DNA from: Bacteroidales bacterium
Lineage (GTDB): Bacteria; Bacteroidota; Bacteroidia; Bacteroidales; Bacteroidaceae
Length of the DNA: 32,134 nt
Assembly (NCBI GenBank): GCA_004557185.1
Contig: SFEP01000023.1
Span: 1-32,134, forward strand
Reading direction: 5' to 3'
The notes beneath the pieces were generated by a model. It worked only from the letters and a program-made list of their open reading frames with translations, ran no database searches and was not told the origin of the DNA. Positions 1 to 7,958 of this stretch are shown in pieces. The stretch's first letter is position 1; every line of letters starts with the position of its first letter. The position numbers were made by a program, and so were the translations under genes.

Positions 1-749
1 TCGGCAGTCGCATTTATCGTAAAAGATGGTTGTTGCCACCCTCTACGCCTATTTCCTCGATAATAATACGAACCGAATTTTGATGCTAGAACATCATGAT
101 TCGGGTATTGATTCTTCTTGTCAACCTTTTTGCTAGTATCTTTTATCTTGCCACCAGAAAGAAAGTTTGGTACTTCTGTGATGTCACCAATGGCTTGTTC
201 TAATGTAATAGGCTTATCGCATGTTGGGTTTGGGAAACTAAAAGACACGCTCAAATCCTTTCGAAAGCCAACAAAGAATACTCTTTCTCGATTCTGAGGT
301 ATGCGAAATTTTACCGCATCAAGCAATGCCCATCGTACTTGATATCCAGCCTCATTTAGTAGTGACAGAAAACCTTTGAATACATCTTTGAACTTGTCAT
401 CCAATATGCCCTTTACATTCTCAATCACAAAGAATTTGGGTTTCTTGATTCGGATGAGTTCGATATATTTTAAGAATAGTTGTCCTCGTACATCATTAAG
501 TCCTTTTTGTTTGCCACCTACGCTCCAAGACTGACATGGAGGTCCGCCGATAAATCCATCGCAATCAGGAATTGTATCAGGATCTATTTTGCTTATGTCT
601 TTTAAAACGAACTCTGTGTGGGGATGATTACGTATGTATGTCGCACGGCAATGTGGTTCGAACTCATTAGCCCAAACCACATGGAACCCTGCTTCTTCAA
701 AACCAAGATCAAGTCCTCCGCATCCTGCAAAGAATGATACTAATCGCAT
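1..749 (-). CDS. DNA (cytosine-5-)-methyltransferase, partial (C-terminus beyond the left edge)
   Basis: The protein transfers a methyl group from S-adenosylmethionine to C5 of cytosine in DNA. About 249 residues are visible. They show the C5-methyltransferase motifs in order: motif I FFAGCGGLDLGF (residues 6-17, cofactor loop), motif IV GGPPCQSW with catalytic Cys72, motif VI IENV (109-112) and motif VIII IPQNRERVFFVG (150-161). The target-recognition domain and last motifs lie mostly outside the window, so the target site cannot be read. The ATG at 747-749 is the first start after an in-frame TGA 15 nt upstream. The gene is clearly AT-rich and uses A/T-ending codons, unlike the GC-rich genes beside it, which suggests recent transfer. 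It could belong to a type II restriction-modification system, but no endonuclease is visible here. Confidence 0.95.
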   Translation of the reverse strand, partial: MRLVSFFAGCGGLDLGFEEAGFHVVWANEFEPHCRATYIRNHPHTEFVLKDISKIDPDTIPDCDGFIGGPPCQSWSVGGKQKGLNDVRGQLFLKYIELIRIKKPKFFVIENVKGILDDKFKDVFKGFLSLLNEAGYQVRWALLDAVKFRIPQNRERVFFVGFRKDLSVSFSFPNPTCDKPITLEQAIGDITEVPNFLSGGKIKDTSKKVDKKNQYPNHDVLASKFGSYYYRGNRRRGWQQPSFTINATA

Positions 750-802
750 CGTTATTTCACTTCATCATGTCCCCATATTTTTCGTTTCGTAGCTTTACGC
801 CC

Positions 803-2404
803 TTAGCGCGTGAGGTGCGGCATGGAGGGCTGGCGGGCTGGTGTGGCGCGGCGCAGAGGCGGCACGGTGGTGCGAGCCTTGACACCCGGCTTGCGCATGG
901 TGGCGCTGCCCAAGGCTACCTCGAAGGTGGAGCAGGGCAGGCCGTGGGCGTCGACGAGGTTGGCGTCGGTGTAGGGCTGCCAGCCGTAGCGCACGGCGCT
1001 GATGCGGCGCACGGTGGAGCAGGGCAGGTAGAGCATGTTGCCCTGCACGATGACGGTGTCGGGGGTGTGCCACTGGCCGTCGCGGCCCTTCACTTCGAAG
1101 CCGCGCAGGGGTGCCCCATCGGCGCTCTGCAGCGTGGTGCCGCCGGCAAAGCGCAGCATGGCGGTGGGCTTGCCCGGCATCTGGGTGAGCAGGAGGGGAC
1201 GTGGGCCGTCGGCAGGCACGTGTTCGAGATGGTAGACGTGGTGCAGGGCTTGTGCCGCCATGCGTTCGGCCACCTGGCGCTTGCGGCGGGGATGCACGTC
1301 GAGCGAGTCGCCGAGGTCGGACGTGACCGTCATCCATATGGCGGGCATACGCTGTGCAAGCTGGCGCTGGCTGTTGCGGAACGCTGGCCATGAGGGACGG
1401 GTGGAAAGGCTCGAGAGCTGGGCGAAGATGAAGGGCATGCGCGGGGCCTGCCATTCGCGGCGCCACGAGTCGACGAGGAGCGTGAAGAGGCGCTCGTGCA
1501 TGTGGGGAAGTTCGGCGTTCGACTCGCCCTGATACCACAGCACGCCGCGCACGGGGTAGCGGTCGAGGGTGCTGATGGCGTGGCGGTAGAGGTAGCCTGG
1601 CTCGTAGGGATGGCTGTGGGGCGCTGTGCCCATGGCGCTCAGGTTGTAGTCGGCCCGCTGGCGCGCCCAGGCCATGATGCTGTCGTTCTGCCGCCAATTG
1701 CCGCGCATGATTTCGGGCACACGGCGGGCAAGCTGGGTGGTGTCAATCCAGCCTTCGGTGGTGGAGCCGCCCACAGCGTTGAGGATGATGCCCACGTGGC
1801 ACTTGAGGCTGTCGGCCAGCAGACGCGCAAAGTGGTAACCTATGGCCGAGAAGGCTTTTGCCCGTTCGGCATTGCACTCCTCCCATTGGGCCGGCAGTAT
1901 GAAGAGGCCGCGGTCTACGGAGTCGCATTGCTCCGCCGTCCACACCTGCTTGTACACGGGCCAGGCACTCCGCATGTGGTAGAAGTGCACGCGGTGCATG
2001 GTGTCGGCCGCAGCCAGTTCGGCCGCCGTGTGTTCGGCCTCCGCCAGTGTCAGTTCCATGTTCGACTGCCCCGAGCAGAGCCACACCTCGCCTATCCACA
2101 CCTCTTTGAAGCGCAGGGAGTCGCGTCCCTGCGTCACCAGCAGCTCGTACGGGCCGCCCGCCGGCAGCGGTTTCACAGGAGCACTCCATTCGCCGCGGGC
2201 GTTGCAGATGGTGGTGTCGCGCAGGCCGGCCAGTTCGTAGAACACAGGCTGGCGGGGCCGTCCCTTGCCGCGCAGTGAAAAGGGCGTGTTGCGCGGCAGC
2301 ACCATGCCGTTGGAGTAGACGTCGGCCATCTGCAGTTTGCGCTGTGCGTAGCCCGTGCCCGTCAGCAGGCAGAGCAGCAGGAGTAAAAGCAATTTCTTTG
2401 TCAT
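803..2404 (-). CDS. Secreted sialate O-acetylesterase family protein (SGNH-type carbohydrate esterase)
   Basis: Predicted to remove acetyl groups from sialic acids or other acetylated sugars outside the cytoplasm. The 533-residue product begins with a classic signal peptide (Lys-Lys, a long Leu stretch, cleavage near GYAQ at 18-21), so it is periplasmic or exported. An N-terminal beta-rich segment precedes the esterase domain. SGNH landmarks are visible: GQSNME with the likely nucleophile Ser114, AVGGS near 210-214, WYQGESN at 290-296, and DVH at 369-371 supplying the likely Asp/His pair. Length fits the family. The start lies behind an A-rich leader typical of Bacteroidetes. The gene stands alone, 53 nt upstream of the methyltransferase gene on the same strand, and differs sharply from it in base composition. 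The substrate could equally be an acetylated plant glycan; sialic acid specificity is not shown. Confidence 0.88.
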   Translation of the reverse strand: MTKKLLLLLLLCLLTGTGYAQRKLQMADVYSNGMVLPRNTPFSLRGKGRPRQPVFYELAGLRDTTICNARGEWSAPVKPLPAGGPYELLVTQGRDSLRFKEVWIGEVWLCSGQSNMELTLAEAEHTAAELAAADTMHRVHFYHMRSAWPVYKQVWTAEQCDSVDRGLFILPAQWEECNAERAKAFSAIGYHFARLLADSLKCHVGIILNAVGGSTTEGWIDTTQLARRVPEIMRGNWRQNDSIMAWARQRADYNLSAMGTAPHSHPYEPGYLYRHAISTLDRYPVRGVLWYQGESNAELPHMHERLFTLLVDSWRREWQAPRMPFIFAQLSSLSTRPSWPAFRNSQRQLAQRMPAIWMTVTSDLGDSLDVHPRRKRQVAERMAAQALHHVYHLEHVPADGPRPLLLTQMPGKPTAMLRFAGGTTLQSADGAPLRGFEVKGRDGQWHTPDTVIVQGNMLYLPCSTVRRISAVRYGWQPYTDANLVDAHGLPCSTFEVALGSATMRKPGVKARTTVPPLRRATPARQPSMPHLTR

Positions 2405-2474
2405 CTTGTTCTTTCTTTTTTTCTGAGAAATCTATGCCGTGCCGCGCGTGCGCTCCCTCAGCTTCCGACGCCCC

Positions 2475-2493
2475 TATATATATAAGGAGTGTT
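2475..2493 (-). promoter_or_regulatory. Shared upstream element AACACTCCTTATATATATA (copy 1)
   Basis: Read on the minus strand, this 19-mer lies 70 nt before the esterase start codon. The identical 19-mer occurs at 23464-23482, 65 nt before the ridA start. Matching sequence, orientation and distance suggest a promoter or regulator-binding site. It does not match the TAnnTTTG consensus. Confidence 0.4.
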
Positions 2494-2705
2494 CGGGCCG
2501 CAGAGGCGGTATGCGCCACACCGCCATGACGCCGCGAATTTACGAAAAACAGGGGATATGCACGAGACCACCGCGCCGCAGCTTGCATCTGGCGCGAAAG
2601 GGCCGACGTGCGCTGCGCCGCCGCAAACGCCGCCGCAAACGTCGCGAACGCCGTCATTTTCCTATCAAAATAGCCTGCAAAGGTGGCTATTCCATAAAAT
2701 TACCC

Positions 2706-2713
2706 TATATTTG
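2706..2713 (+). promoter_or_regulatory. secDF promoter, -7 box TATATTTG
   Basis: A perfect match to the Bacteroidetes -7 consensus TAnnTTTG, followed by C. No clear TTTG is found at the expected -33 distance. Transcription would start near 2720, giving a leader of about 90 nt before the ATG at 2812. Confidence 0.55.
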
Positions 2714-2811
2714 CACGTTCAAAAGTGTGCACGCACGTTGGGAGTGCCGTGAAACACGACGTTCTGCTGATAATTCAACAAAAATCAAAAAATAAACAAC
2801 TCACACAAACA

Positions 2812-5733
2812 ATGCAAAACAAAGGATTCGTTAAAGTAATTGCTGTATTGCTTACTTTGATTTGCCTGTTCTACCTTTCCTTCTCGGTGGTGACGAACTA
2901 CTACGAAGGCAAGGCCGAAGAACTGACGGCAAAGGGCAAGGACGGCGTGGCTTACCTTGACTCCATGCGCAACGAAAAGGTGTTCCTCAACTGGAAGACC
3001 CTTAAGGAGTGCGAAGAGCTTCAGATTGGCCTGGGCCTTGACCTGAAAGGCGGTATGAACGTGGTGCTCGAAGTGAGCGTGCCCGACGTAGTGAAGAACC
3101 TCGCGGGCGAAAGCGCCACCGACCCCGCTTTCGTGAAAGCTTACGATGCAGCACGTGCCGAGGCCAAGAAGGGCCACGTCGACTTCGTGGACGCCTTCGT
3201 CAGCCAGTATGCACAGCAGAACGGCGAAAACAAACTGGGCGGCATCTTTGCCTCACGCCTCAAGGAGAAAAACATTTCCTACACCTCGACCGACGCGCAG
3301 GTGAAAAAGGCGCTCAACGAGGAGGTAGCCGCTGCCGTGGAAAACTCCAACAAGGTGGTGCGCTCACGTATCGACCGCTTCGGCGTGGCACAGCCCAACA
3401 TCCAGGTGCTTCACGGCAAGGGCCAAATTGGCCAGATTATGGTGGAGATGCCCGGCATCAAAGAGCCCGAACGTGTGCGCAAGCTGCTCCAGGGTTCTGC
3501 CAACCTTGAATTTTGGGAAACCTACACGCTGCAGGAAGTATTCTCGGCCCTGCAGGCACTCGACACCCGCCTGGCCAATGGCGAGGCCGCTCCCGCCGAC
3601 AGCACCGCTGCCGACAGCACCGCCAAGGCCGCACCTGCTGCCAGCCAGCACCCGCTGCTGAGCAAACTCGTGCAGCTGCAGGGCATGGCACCTACGAGCT
3701 GCGTGGTGGGTTATGCCACCGCTGCCGACACCGCTGCCGTCAACGCCATGATTTACGGCGAGGCCGCACAGCAGATTCTGCCCGCCGACCTCGAACTGCA
3801 CTGGGGCGTGAAGCCCGCCGAGGGCATGAAGGCCAACGTCTTCGAACTCTACGCCCTGCGCAGCATCAACGGCAAGCCTTCGATGGAGGGCGACGTGATT
3901 GCCGATGCCAAGGACGACTTCGACCAGAACCACCAGCCTATTGTCAGCATGACGATGACCACCAACGGCTCGCGCGACTGGGCTGCCCTCACCAAGAAAA
4001 ACCTGAAAAAGTGCGTGGCCATCGTGCTCGACGGCTACGTCTACAGCGCACCCGTCGTGCAGAGCGAAATCACAGGTGGCAACTCGCAGATTTCGGGACA
4101 CTTCACCACCGACGACACCCGTGACCTGGCCAACGTGCTGAAGAGCGGTAAGATGCCGGCACCCACCAAGATTGTGCAGGAAGAAACCGTAGGCCCGAGC
4201 CTCGGTGCCGCTTCTATCAACGCCGGTTTCACGGCATGTATCGTGGCCTTCGTGCTGCTCATGATTTTCATGTGCCTCTTCTACGGCCTCATTCCCGGTA
4301 TGGTGGCCAACTGCGCACTGTTGCTCAACTTCTTCTTCACCTTCGGCGTGCTCGTTTCGTTCCAGGCTGCCCTCACCATGAGCGGCATTGCCGGTCTCGT
4401 GCTCTCGCTGGGTATGGCTGTCGATGCCAACGTGCTGATTTACGAACGCACGAAGGAAGAACTCCGTGCCGGCAAGAACATCAAGAATGCCCTAGCCGAC
4501 GGTTACGGCAACGCCTTCTCCGCTATCTTCGACTCCAATCTCACGTCCATCATCACGGCGCTCATCCTCTATAACTTCGGCACAGGACCTATCCGCGGCT
4601 TCGCCATGACGCTCGGCATTGGCATCTGCGTGTCGTTCTTCACCGCCGTATGGATTTCGCGCATCGTCTACGAGCACTTCCTCAACCGCGACAAGTGGCT
4701 TGGCCTCACCTTCACCACAGCCATGAGCCGCAACTTCCTGAATAATGTGCACGTCGACTTCATGGGCAAGGGTAAGAAGTCGGTCATCGCCTTCATCGTG
4801 GCAGCCATTGTATGCTTCGGCTTCCTCTTTGGTCGTGGCCTTTCTAAGGGCATCGACTTCACGGGTGGCCGCAACTACGTCATCGAGTTCGAGCAGAAGG
4901 GCGTAACCCCCGAAGAGGTGAGCAAGGCCGTGGCCGAAAAGGTACACGCCAAGGACCCCAACGCCACCGTTTCGGCCATCGCCATTACGACGACCAACAA
5001 CGAGGCTGTGCGTCTTACCACCAACTACCGCATCGACGACGACAGTGAGAACATCGACCAGGAAGTAGAGCGCTTCATCTTCGACGCCCTGCACGATGCA
5101 CGCCTCATCAACGCCGACTACGCCACCTTCATCGACCGCGACAACCACAGCGGCGGTTCCATCGTGTCGGCCCAGAAGGTAGGACCTACCGTGGCTGCCG
5201 ACATGGCTAAGGACGCCATCATTGCCGTCATCTTCTCGCTGGCAGCCATCTTCCTCTACATCCTCCTGCGCTTCCGCAACGTGGCCTTCTCCATCGGTTC
5301 TGTGGTAGCACTCGTGTTCGACACGCTGCTCATCCTCGGCGTCTACTCCATCTGCTGGGGCTGGGTTCCGTTCTCGCTCGAAGTGGACCAGACCTTCATC
5401 GGCGCTGTGCTCACCGCAATCGGTTACTCCATCAACGACAAGGTGGTCGTGTTCGACCGTATGCGTGAAAACCTGCAGATTTATGCTGGTTCCAAGCGCG
5501 ACGTCTTCACCCTCTTCAACGAGTCGCTCAACAGCACGCTCTGCCGTACGTTGATAACCTCCTTCACCACCCTTCTGGTGCTCATCTGCATCTTCCTGTT
5601 GGGTGGCGACAGCATCCGCTCGTTCTCATTCGCCATGATTCTGGGTGTCATCTTCGGTACCACGAGCTCCATCTTCCTCGCTGCCCCCATCGCCTACAGT
5701 GTGCTGGGTCGCAAGGAACGCAAGCAGAAGTAA
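2812..5733 (+). CDS. secDF: Protein translocase subunit SecDF (fused SecD-SecF)
   Basis: SecD and SecF use the proton gradient to pull proteins out of the SecYEG channel on the periplasmic side. Here both are one polypeptide of 973 residues, as is usual in Bacteroidetes. The SecD half has an N-terminal membrane helix (about 8-28), the LGLDLKGGMN motif (74-83), a large periplasmic domain, and a membrane bundle with GMAVDANVLIYERTKEE near 533-549. The SecF half has GIDFTGG near 680-686 and IGYSINDKVVVFDRM near 870-884, both family signatures. The ATG at 2812 was chosen because it directly precedes the basic and hydrophobic signal anchor; an ATG 87 nt upstream is in frame but would put an untypical sequence before it. 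The gene is monocistronic with its own -7 box and a downstream hairpin. An Ala/Ser/Thr-rich insertion lies near residues 258-281. Confidence 0.97.
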   Translation: MQNKGFVKVIAVLLTLICLFYLSFSVVTNYYEGKAEELTAKGKDGVAYLDSMRNEKVFLNWKTLKECEELQIGLGLDLKGGMNVVLEVSVPDVVKNLAGESATDPAFVKAYDAARAEAKKGHVDFVDAFVSQYAQQNGENKLGGIFASRLKEKNISYTSTDAQVKKALNEEVAAAVENSNKVVRSRIDRFGVAQPNIQVLHGKGQIGQIMVEMPGIKEPERVRKLLQGSANLEFWETYTLQEVFSALQALDTRLANGEAAPADSTAADSTAKAAPAASQHPLLSKLVQLQGMAPTSCVVGYATAADTAAVNAMIYGEAAQQILPADLELHWGVKPAEGMKANVFELYALRSINGKPSMEGDVIADAKDDFDQNHQPIVSMTMTTNGSRDWAALTKKNLKKCVAIVLDGYVYSAPVVQSEITGGNSQISGHFTTDDTRDLANVLKSGKMPAPTKIVQEETVGPSLGAASINAGFTACIVAFVLLMIFMCLFYGLIPGMVANCALLLNFFFTFGVLVSFQAALTMSGIAGLVLSLGMAVDANVLIYERTKEELRAGKNIKNALADGYGNAFSAIFDSNLTSIITALILYNFGTGPIRGFAMTLGIGICVSFFTAVWISRIVYEHFLNRDKWLGLTFTTAMSRNFLNNVHVDFMGKGKKSVIAFIVAAIVCFGFLFGRGLSKGIDFTGGRNYVIEFEQKGVTPEEVSKAVAEKVHAKDPNATVSAIAITTTNNEAVRLTTNYRIDDDSENIDQEVERFIFDALHDARLINADYATFIDRDNHSGGSIVSAQKVGPTVAADMAKDAIIAVIFSLAAIFLYILLRFRNVAFSIGSVVALVFDTLLILGVYSICWGWVPFSLEVDQTFIGAVLTAIGYSINDKVVVFDRMRENLQIYAGSKRDVFTLFNESLNSTLCRTLITSFTTLLVLICIFLLGGDSIRSFSFAMILGVIFGTTSSIFLAAPIAYSVLGRKERKQK

Positions 5734-5760
5734 TACTACATCTTATAAGTAAACATGCAA

Positions 5761-5796
5761 AACCGGGCGTTGTCCACATGCGGGCAACGTCCGGTT
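5761..5796 (+). terminator. Terminator-like hairpin after secDF
   Basis: AACCGGGCGTTG (5761-5772) pairs with CAACGTCCGGTT (5785-5796), a 12-bp stem with one G-T pair and a 12-nt loop. A short T-containing stretch follows (CTGCTTTG). It lies 27 nt after the secDF stop codon. Confidence 0.7.
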
Positions 5797-5940
5797 CTGC
5801 TTTGTTACACCTTGTTCGATAAGTTTGCGAGGGGCAGATAGCTTCCGCATCGCCCGCCCGCCGCACCTCCCCGTCACGGCAACGGCGCCATCCAATCTCA
5901 GCACAGACCTCCTGCAACATCCGCGGCCGTGCAAAATGCA

Positions 5941-5973
5941 CAAGCCCGCTTCACGTTACCGAAAGCGGGCTTG
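5941..5973 (-). terminator. Strong hairpin, possible terminator of the candidate small RNA
   Basis: CAAGCCCGCTT (5941-5951) pairs perfectly with AAGCGGGCTTG (5963-5973), an 11-bp stem with an 11-nt loop. On the minus strand the hairpin is followed by TGCATTTTGC, a weak T tract. It may terminate a transcript starting near 6235. Between 5797 and 5940 nothing else was recognised. Confidence 0.45.
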
Positions 5974-6019
5974 CAGCCATCGAAAAAGCCTTTTACATGC
6001 TTGAGGAACGCAGAGCCTA

Positions 6020-6236
6020 TATAAAACAGTTGAGCCATACGCGCTTCACAGCGGGTATGGCCCCATTCGTCATTTACCTAAAAAACACTATTACCTTATG
6101 AGAAAATTCACATTTTTATGCTCAGGTGATGCGCCAACTTCTCCGTTCAACAACGAACTGAAACAGTTGGGTGAAAGAGGTTGGGAAAAGGATTTGTTGG
6201 CGGAGAGCCTTATTACACCCCTTATTGCTCTTTTCA
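6020..6236 (-). ncRNA. Candidate small structured RNA
   Basis: A full-consensus promoter (6242-6272, minus strand) points into a region with no convincing gene on that strand. The transcript would fold locally: CGCCAAC pairs with GTTGGCG around an inner AACTG/CAGTT hairpin. It ends in a hairpin at 6034-6061 (GCCATAC pairs with GTATGGC, with a further 4 bp inside) followed by the T-rich stretch TGTTTTATAT. That gives roughly 215 nt; read-through to the hairpin at 5941-5973 would give about 300 nt. Promoter, size and terminator are compatible with a 6S-like or Bacteroidales-1-like RNA, but no family consensus could be confirmed. Confidence 0.4.
6034..6061 (-). terminator. Hairpin with T-rich tail, possible 3' end of the candidate RNA
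   Basis: GCCATAC and GTATGGC form the outer 7-bp stem. One mismatch and 4 more pairs follow, closing a TCAC/GTGA loop. On the minus strand TCAACTGTTTTATAT follows, as in an intrinsic terminator. Confidence 0.5.
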
Positions 6237-6241
6237 CGTTG

Positions 6242-6272
6242 CAAATATAAAAGTATTTATTAAAACTCCAAA
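6242..6272 (-). promoter_or_regulatory. Consensus Bacteroidetes promoter firing leftward
   Basis: On the minus strand, TTTG (6269-6272) is followed after exactly 19 nt by TATATTTG (6242-6249) and then C. Both boxes and the spacing match the Bacteroidetes primary-sigma consensus. Predicted transcription start is near 6235. Confidence 0.7.
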
Positions 6273-6424
6273 ATAAATTCTACAAAAACGAACATTTTTC
6301 CCACGAAAAGGTACATTTACACCGACAAACGCCTTTTAACCTTTGCGAGAAAAGGGATATTTTACCCCACTTATTAGCCTTTTGCCTCCTTTGCGGCGCG
6401 GGGCGAACTGCTGTGCGCTTCGGC

Positions 6425-6525
6425 CTCGGCTGCCCTTCGCTTGTGCTTTGACTGTCGCCCGCCTCGTGGCCGCCCGCCTCGGTCGGTCTCGGCTGCCCTT
6501 CGCTTGTGCTTTGACTGTCGCCCGC
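6425..6525. repeat. Pair of identical 38-bp direct repeats
   Basis: The same 38-bp sequence, beginning CTCGGCTGCCCTTCGC and ending TGACTGTCGCCCGC, occurs at 6425-6462 and 6488-6525, separated by 25 bp of GC-rich sequence. No gene is supported across it. It may be one family of a dispersed intergenic repeat. Confidence 0.75.
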
Positions 6526-6613
6526 TGCCCTCCGTAGGATGAAAGGAGCGCAGGCGTAGGCAAAAGTACGCATTTTTTTGACCCAAATGCCACCGCAGGC
6601 CACGCAGCATGCT

Positions 6614-6621
6614 TAACTTTG
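6614..6621 (+). promoter_or_regulatory. -7 box TAACTTTG upstream of the GH53 gene
   Basis: Matches TAnnTTTG and is followed by C. No TTTG lies at the usual distance; the nearest is 33 nt upstream. The start site would be near 6628, giving a leader of about 155 nt to the GH53 ATG. Confidence 0.45.
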
Positions 6622-6782
6622 CATGGCCTTGAAAAGGCTTCGGCTGGCTGTGCGGCCGGCGGGCGTCCAAGCAGTGACGTGCGGCTTGGCGTCGCGCGCA
6701 GTCCGTCCATCCATCCTCACCGCCAACGCCTTTCCCGAAGCGCAAGCATCTTATTTCACCACCACACATCACTACGTAAACC

Positions 6783-7919
6783 ATGAAGAAACTGCTCACC
6801 CTCTTCGCCAGCATGGCGCTCACCGCCTTGGCCGCTTGTGGAGGCGACGATGAACCCCGCGACCCCAACCTCGAACCGCCCAAGAACCCCGTAGAGAGTG
6901 TCAGCGGCTTTGCCCGCGGCGCCGACATCAGCTGGTACACCGAGATGGAGGCCGACGGGCGCCGTTTCTATAATAATAAAGGAGAGGAGCGCACTTGCCC
7001 CGCCTTGATGAAGGAACTCGGCATGAACGCCGTGCGCCTCAGGGTGTGGGTGAACCCCGAAAATGCTGCCTGCCACTTCTGCAACGCCGCCGATGTGGTG
7101 AAGAAGGCCGTGGCAGCGCAGGAGCAAGGTCTCGACGTGATGATTGACTTCCACTACAGCGACCTCTGGGCCGACCCCTCGCGTCAGGAAACGCCGAAGG
7201 CTTGGAAAGATGCCAGCCTCGACGAGCTCAAAGACCTGGTGGCCGAGCATACCCGCAGTGTGCTGCAGCAGGTGGTACAGGCCGGCGTAACGCCCAAGTG
7301 GGTGCAGGTGGGCAACGAAACGCGCAACGGCATGCTCCACCCCATGGGGCAGCTTTGGGACAACAACGGCGGCGGCAATTTGCCCGACGGCTGGAAGCAC
7401 TTCACCGCCCTCTACATGGCAGGCTACCACGCCGCCAAGGCCGTTTGCCCCACCGCCCTCGTGATGCCGCACCTCAACACCGCCAGCAAGGTGGCCGACA
7501 ACAACTGGTGGCTGGACGAGTTCCGCAAGGCCGGCGGAAAGATGGACGCCATCGCCCTCTCACACTATCCCCAGGCCGACGGCACAGCCACCACGCCCGA
7601 GGCGGTCAACAAGCAGGCACTCCTCTACATCAAGCAAGCCGCCAAGGCCTACGGCGTGCCCGTCGTAGTGTCGGAGTTTGGCGTGAAAACGCAGGCCGAT
7701 GTGACCACCGCCACCCGTTTGGCCAGCGACTTCATGGCCGGTTGCAAGGAAATGGGCACCGACGTCTGTGCCGGCGTCTTCTATTGGGAGCCCGAGGTGT
7801 GGGGCCAGTGGCGTCCAGCCTCCTACACCAGCTACTTCGACAACTGGAGCGCCTACGACATGGGCGCCTTCGACGCTGCCGGCCGTCCCACCTCAGTGCT
7901 CAACAGTTGGGCGCAATAA
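6783..7919 (+). CDS. Arabinogalactan endo-beta-1,4-galactanase, GH53 lipoprotein
   Basis: GH53 enzymes cut beta-1,4-galactan side chains of pectin and type I arabinogalactan. The 378-residue product starts with a lipoprotein signal peptide ending LAAC (Cys19). Acidic residues follow (GGDDEP), as in Bacteroidetes surface lipoproteins, so it probably sits on the outer-membrane surface. The catalytic (beta/alpha)8 domain fills the rest. RGADISWYTEME (45-56) is the typical opening of the domain, the acid/base Glu179 lies in QVGNET, and the nucleophile Glu298 lies in VVSEFG. FHYSDLWADP (123-132) is another family hallmark. Length matches single-domain GH53 enzymes. It heads a plus-strand gene run whose other members are housekeeping-like. 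The SusC/SusD genes, which often accompany GH53 in galactan loci, are about 17 kb away, so cooperation with them is only possible. Confidence 0.93.
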   Translation: MKKLLTLFASMALTALAACGGDDEPRDPNLEPPKNPVESVSGFARGADISWYTEMEADGRRFYNNKGEERTCPALMKELGMNAVRLRVWVNPENAACHFCNAADVVKKAVAAQEQGLDVMIDFHYSDLWADPSRQETPKAWKDASLDELKDLVAEHTRSVLQQVVQAGVTPKWVQVGNETRNGMLHPMGQLWDNNGGGNLPDGWKHFTALYMAGYHAAKAVCPTALVMPHLNTASKVADNNWWLDEFRKAGGKMDAIALSHYPQADGTATTPEAVNKQALLYIKQAAKAYGVPVVVSEFGVKTQADVTTATRLASDFMAGCKEMGTDVCAGVFYWEPEVWGQWRPASYTSYFDNWSAYDMGAFDAAGRPTSVLNSWAQ

Positions 7920-7958
7920 GCCTTCTCCCCGCCGTCCATCCTTTCCGTTCTCGGCTCT

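Larger units (their letters stand above)
2405..2811. other. Divergent intergenic region between the esterase gene and secDF
   Basis: About 400 nt without a supported gene. It carries a TATATATATA-containing element upstream of the esterase gene, a -7 box for secDF near 2706, and an A-rich secDF leader. The middle part is rich in CGCCGC runs with no recognisable coding. Confidence 0.6.

Noticed and set aside
734..2278. Long plus-strand open frames opposite the esterase gene
   Set aside because: They are shadows caused by high GC. Their translations are low-complexity and match no family, while the minus strand encodes a clear esterase. The same applies to long frames opposite the ftsZ, ftsA, murC, flippase, susC and susD genes.
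2812..5733. SecD-SecF fusion as a novelty
   Set aside because: Fused SecDF is normal in Bacteroidetes and some Firmicutes.
5648..5943. Minus-strand frames after secDF
   Set aside because: They overlap the secDF 3' end and the terminator hairpin, have no start context and no recognisable domain.
6098..6250. Small 50-residue plus-strand gene (MRKFTFLCSG...)
   Set aside because: It has an ATG and an AT-rich start region, but no recognisable domain. It is fully antisense to the candidate RNA, and its stop overlaps that RNA's promoter.
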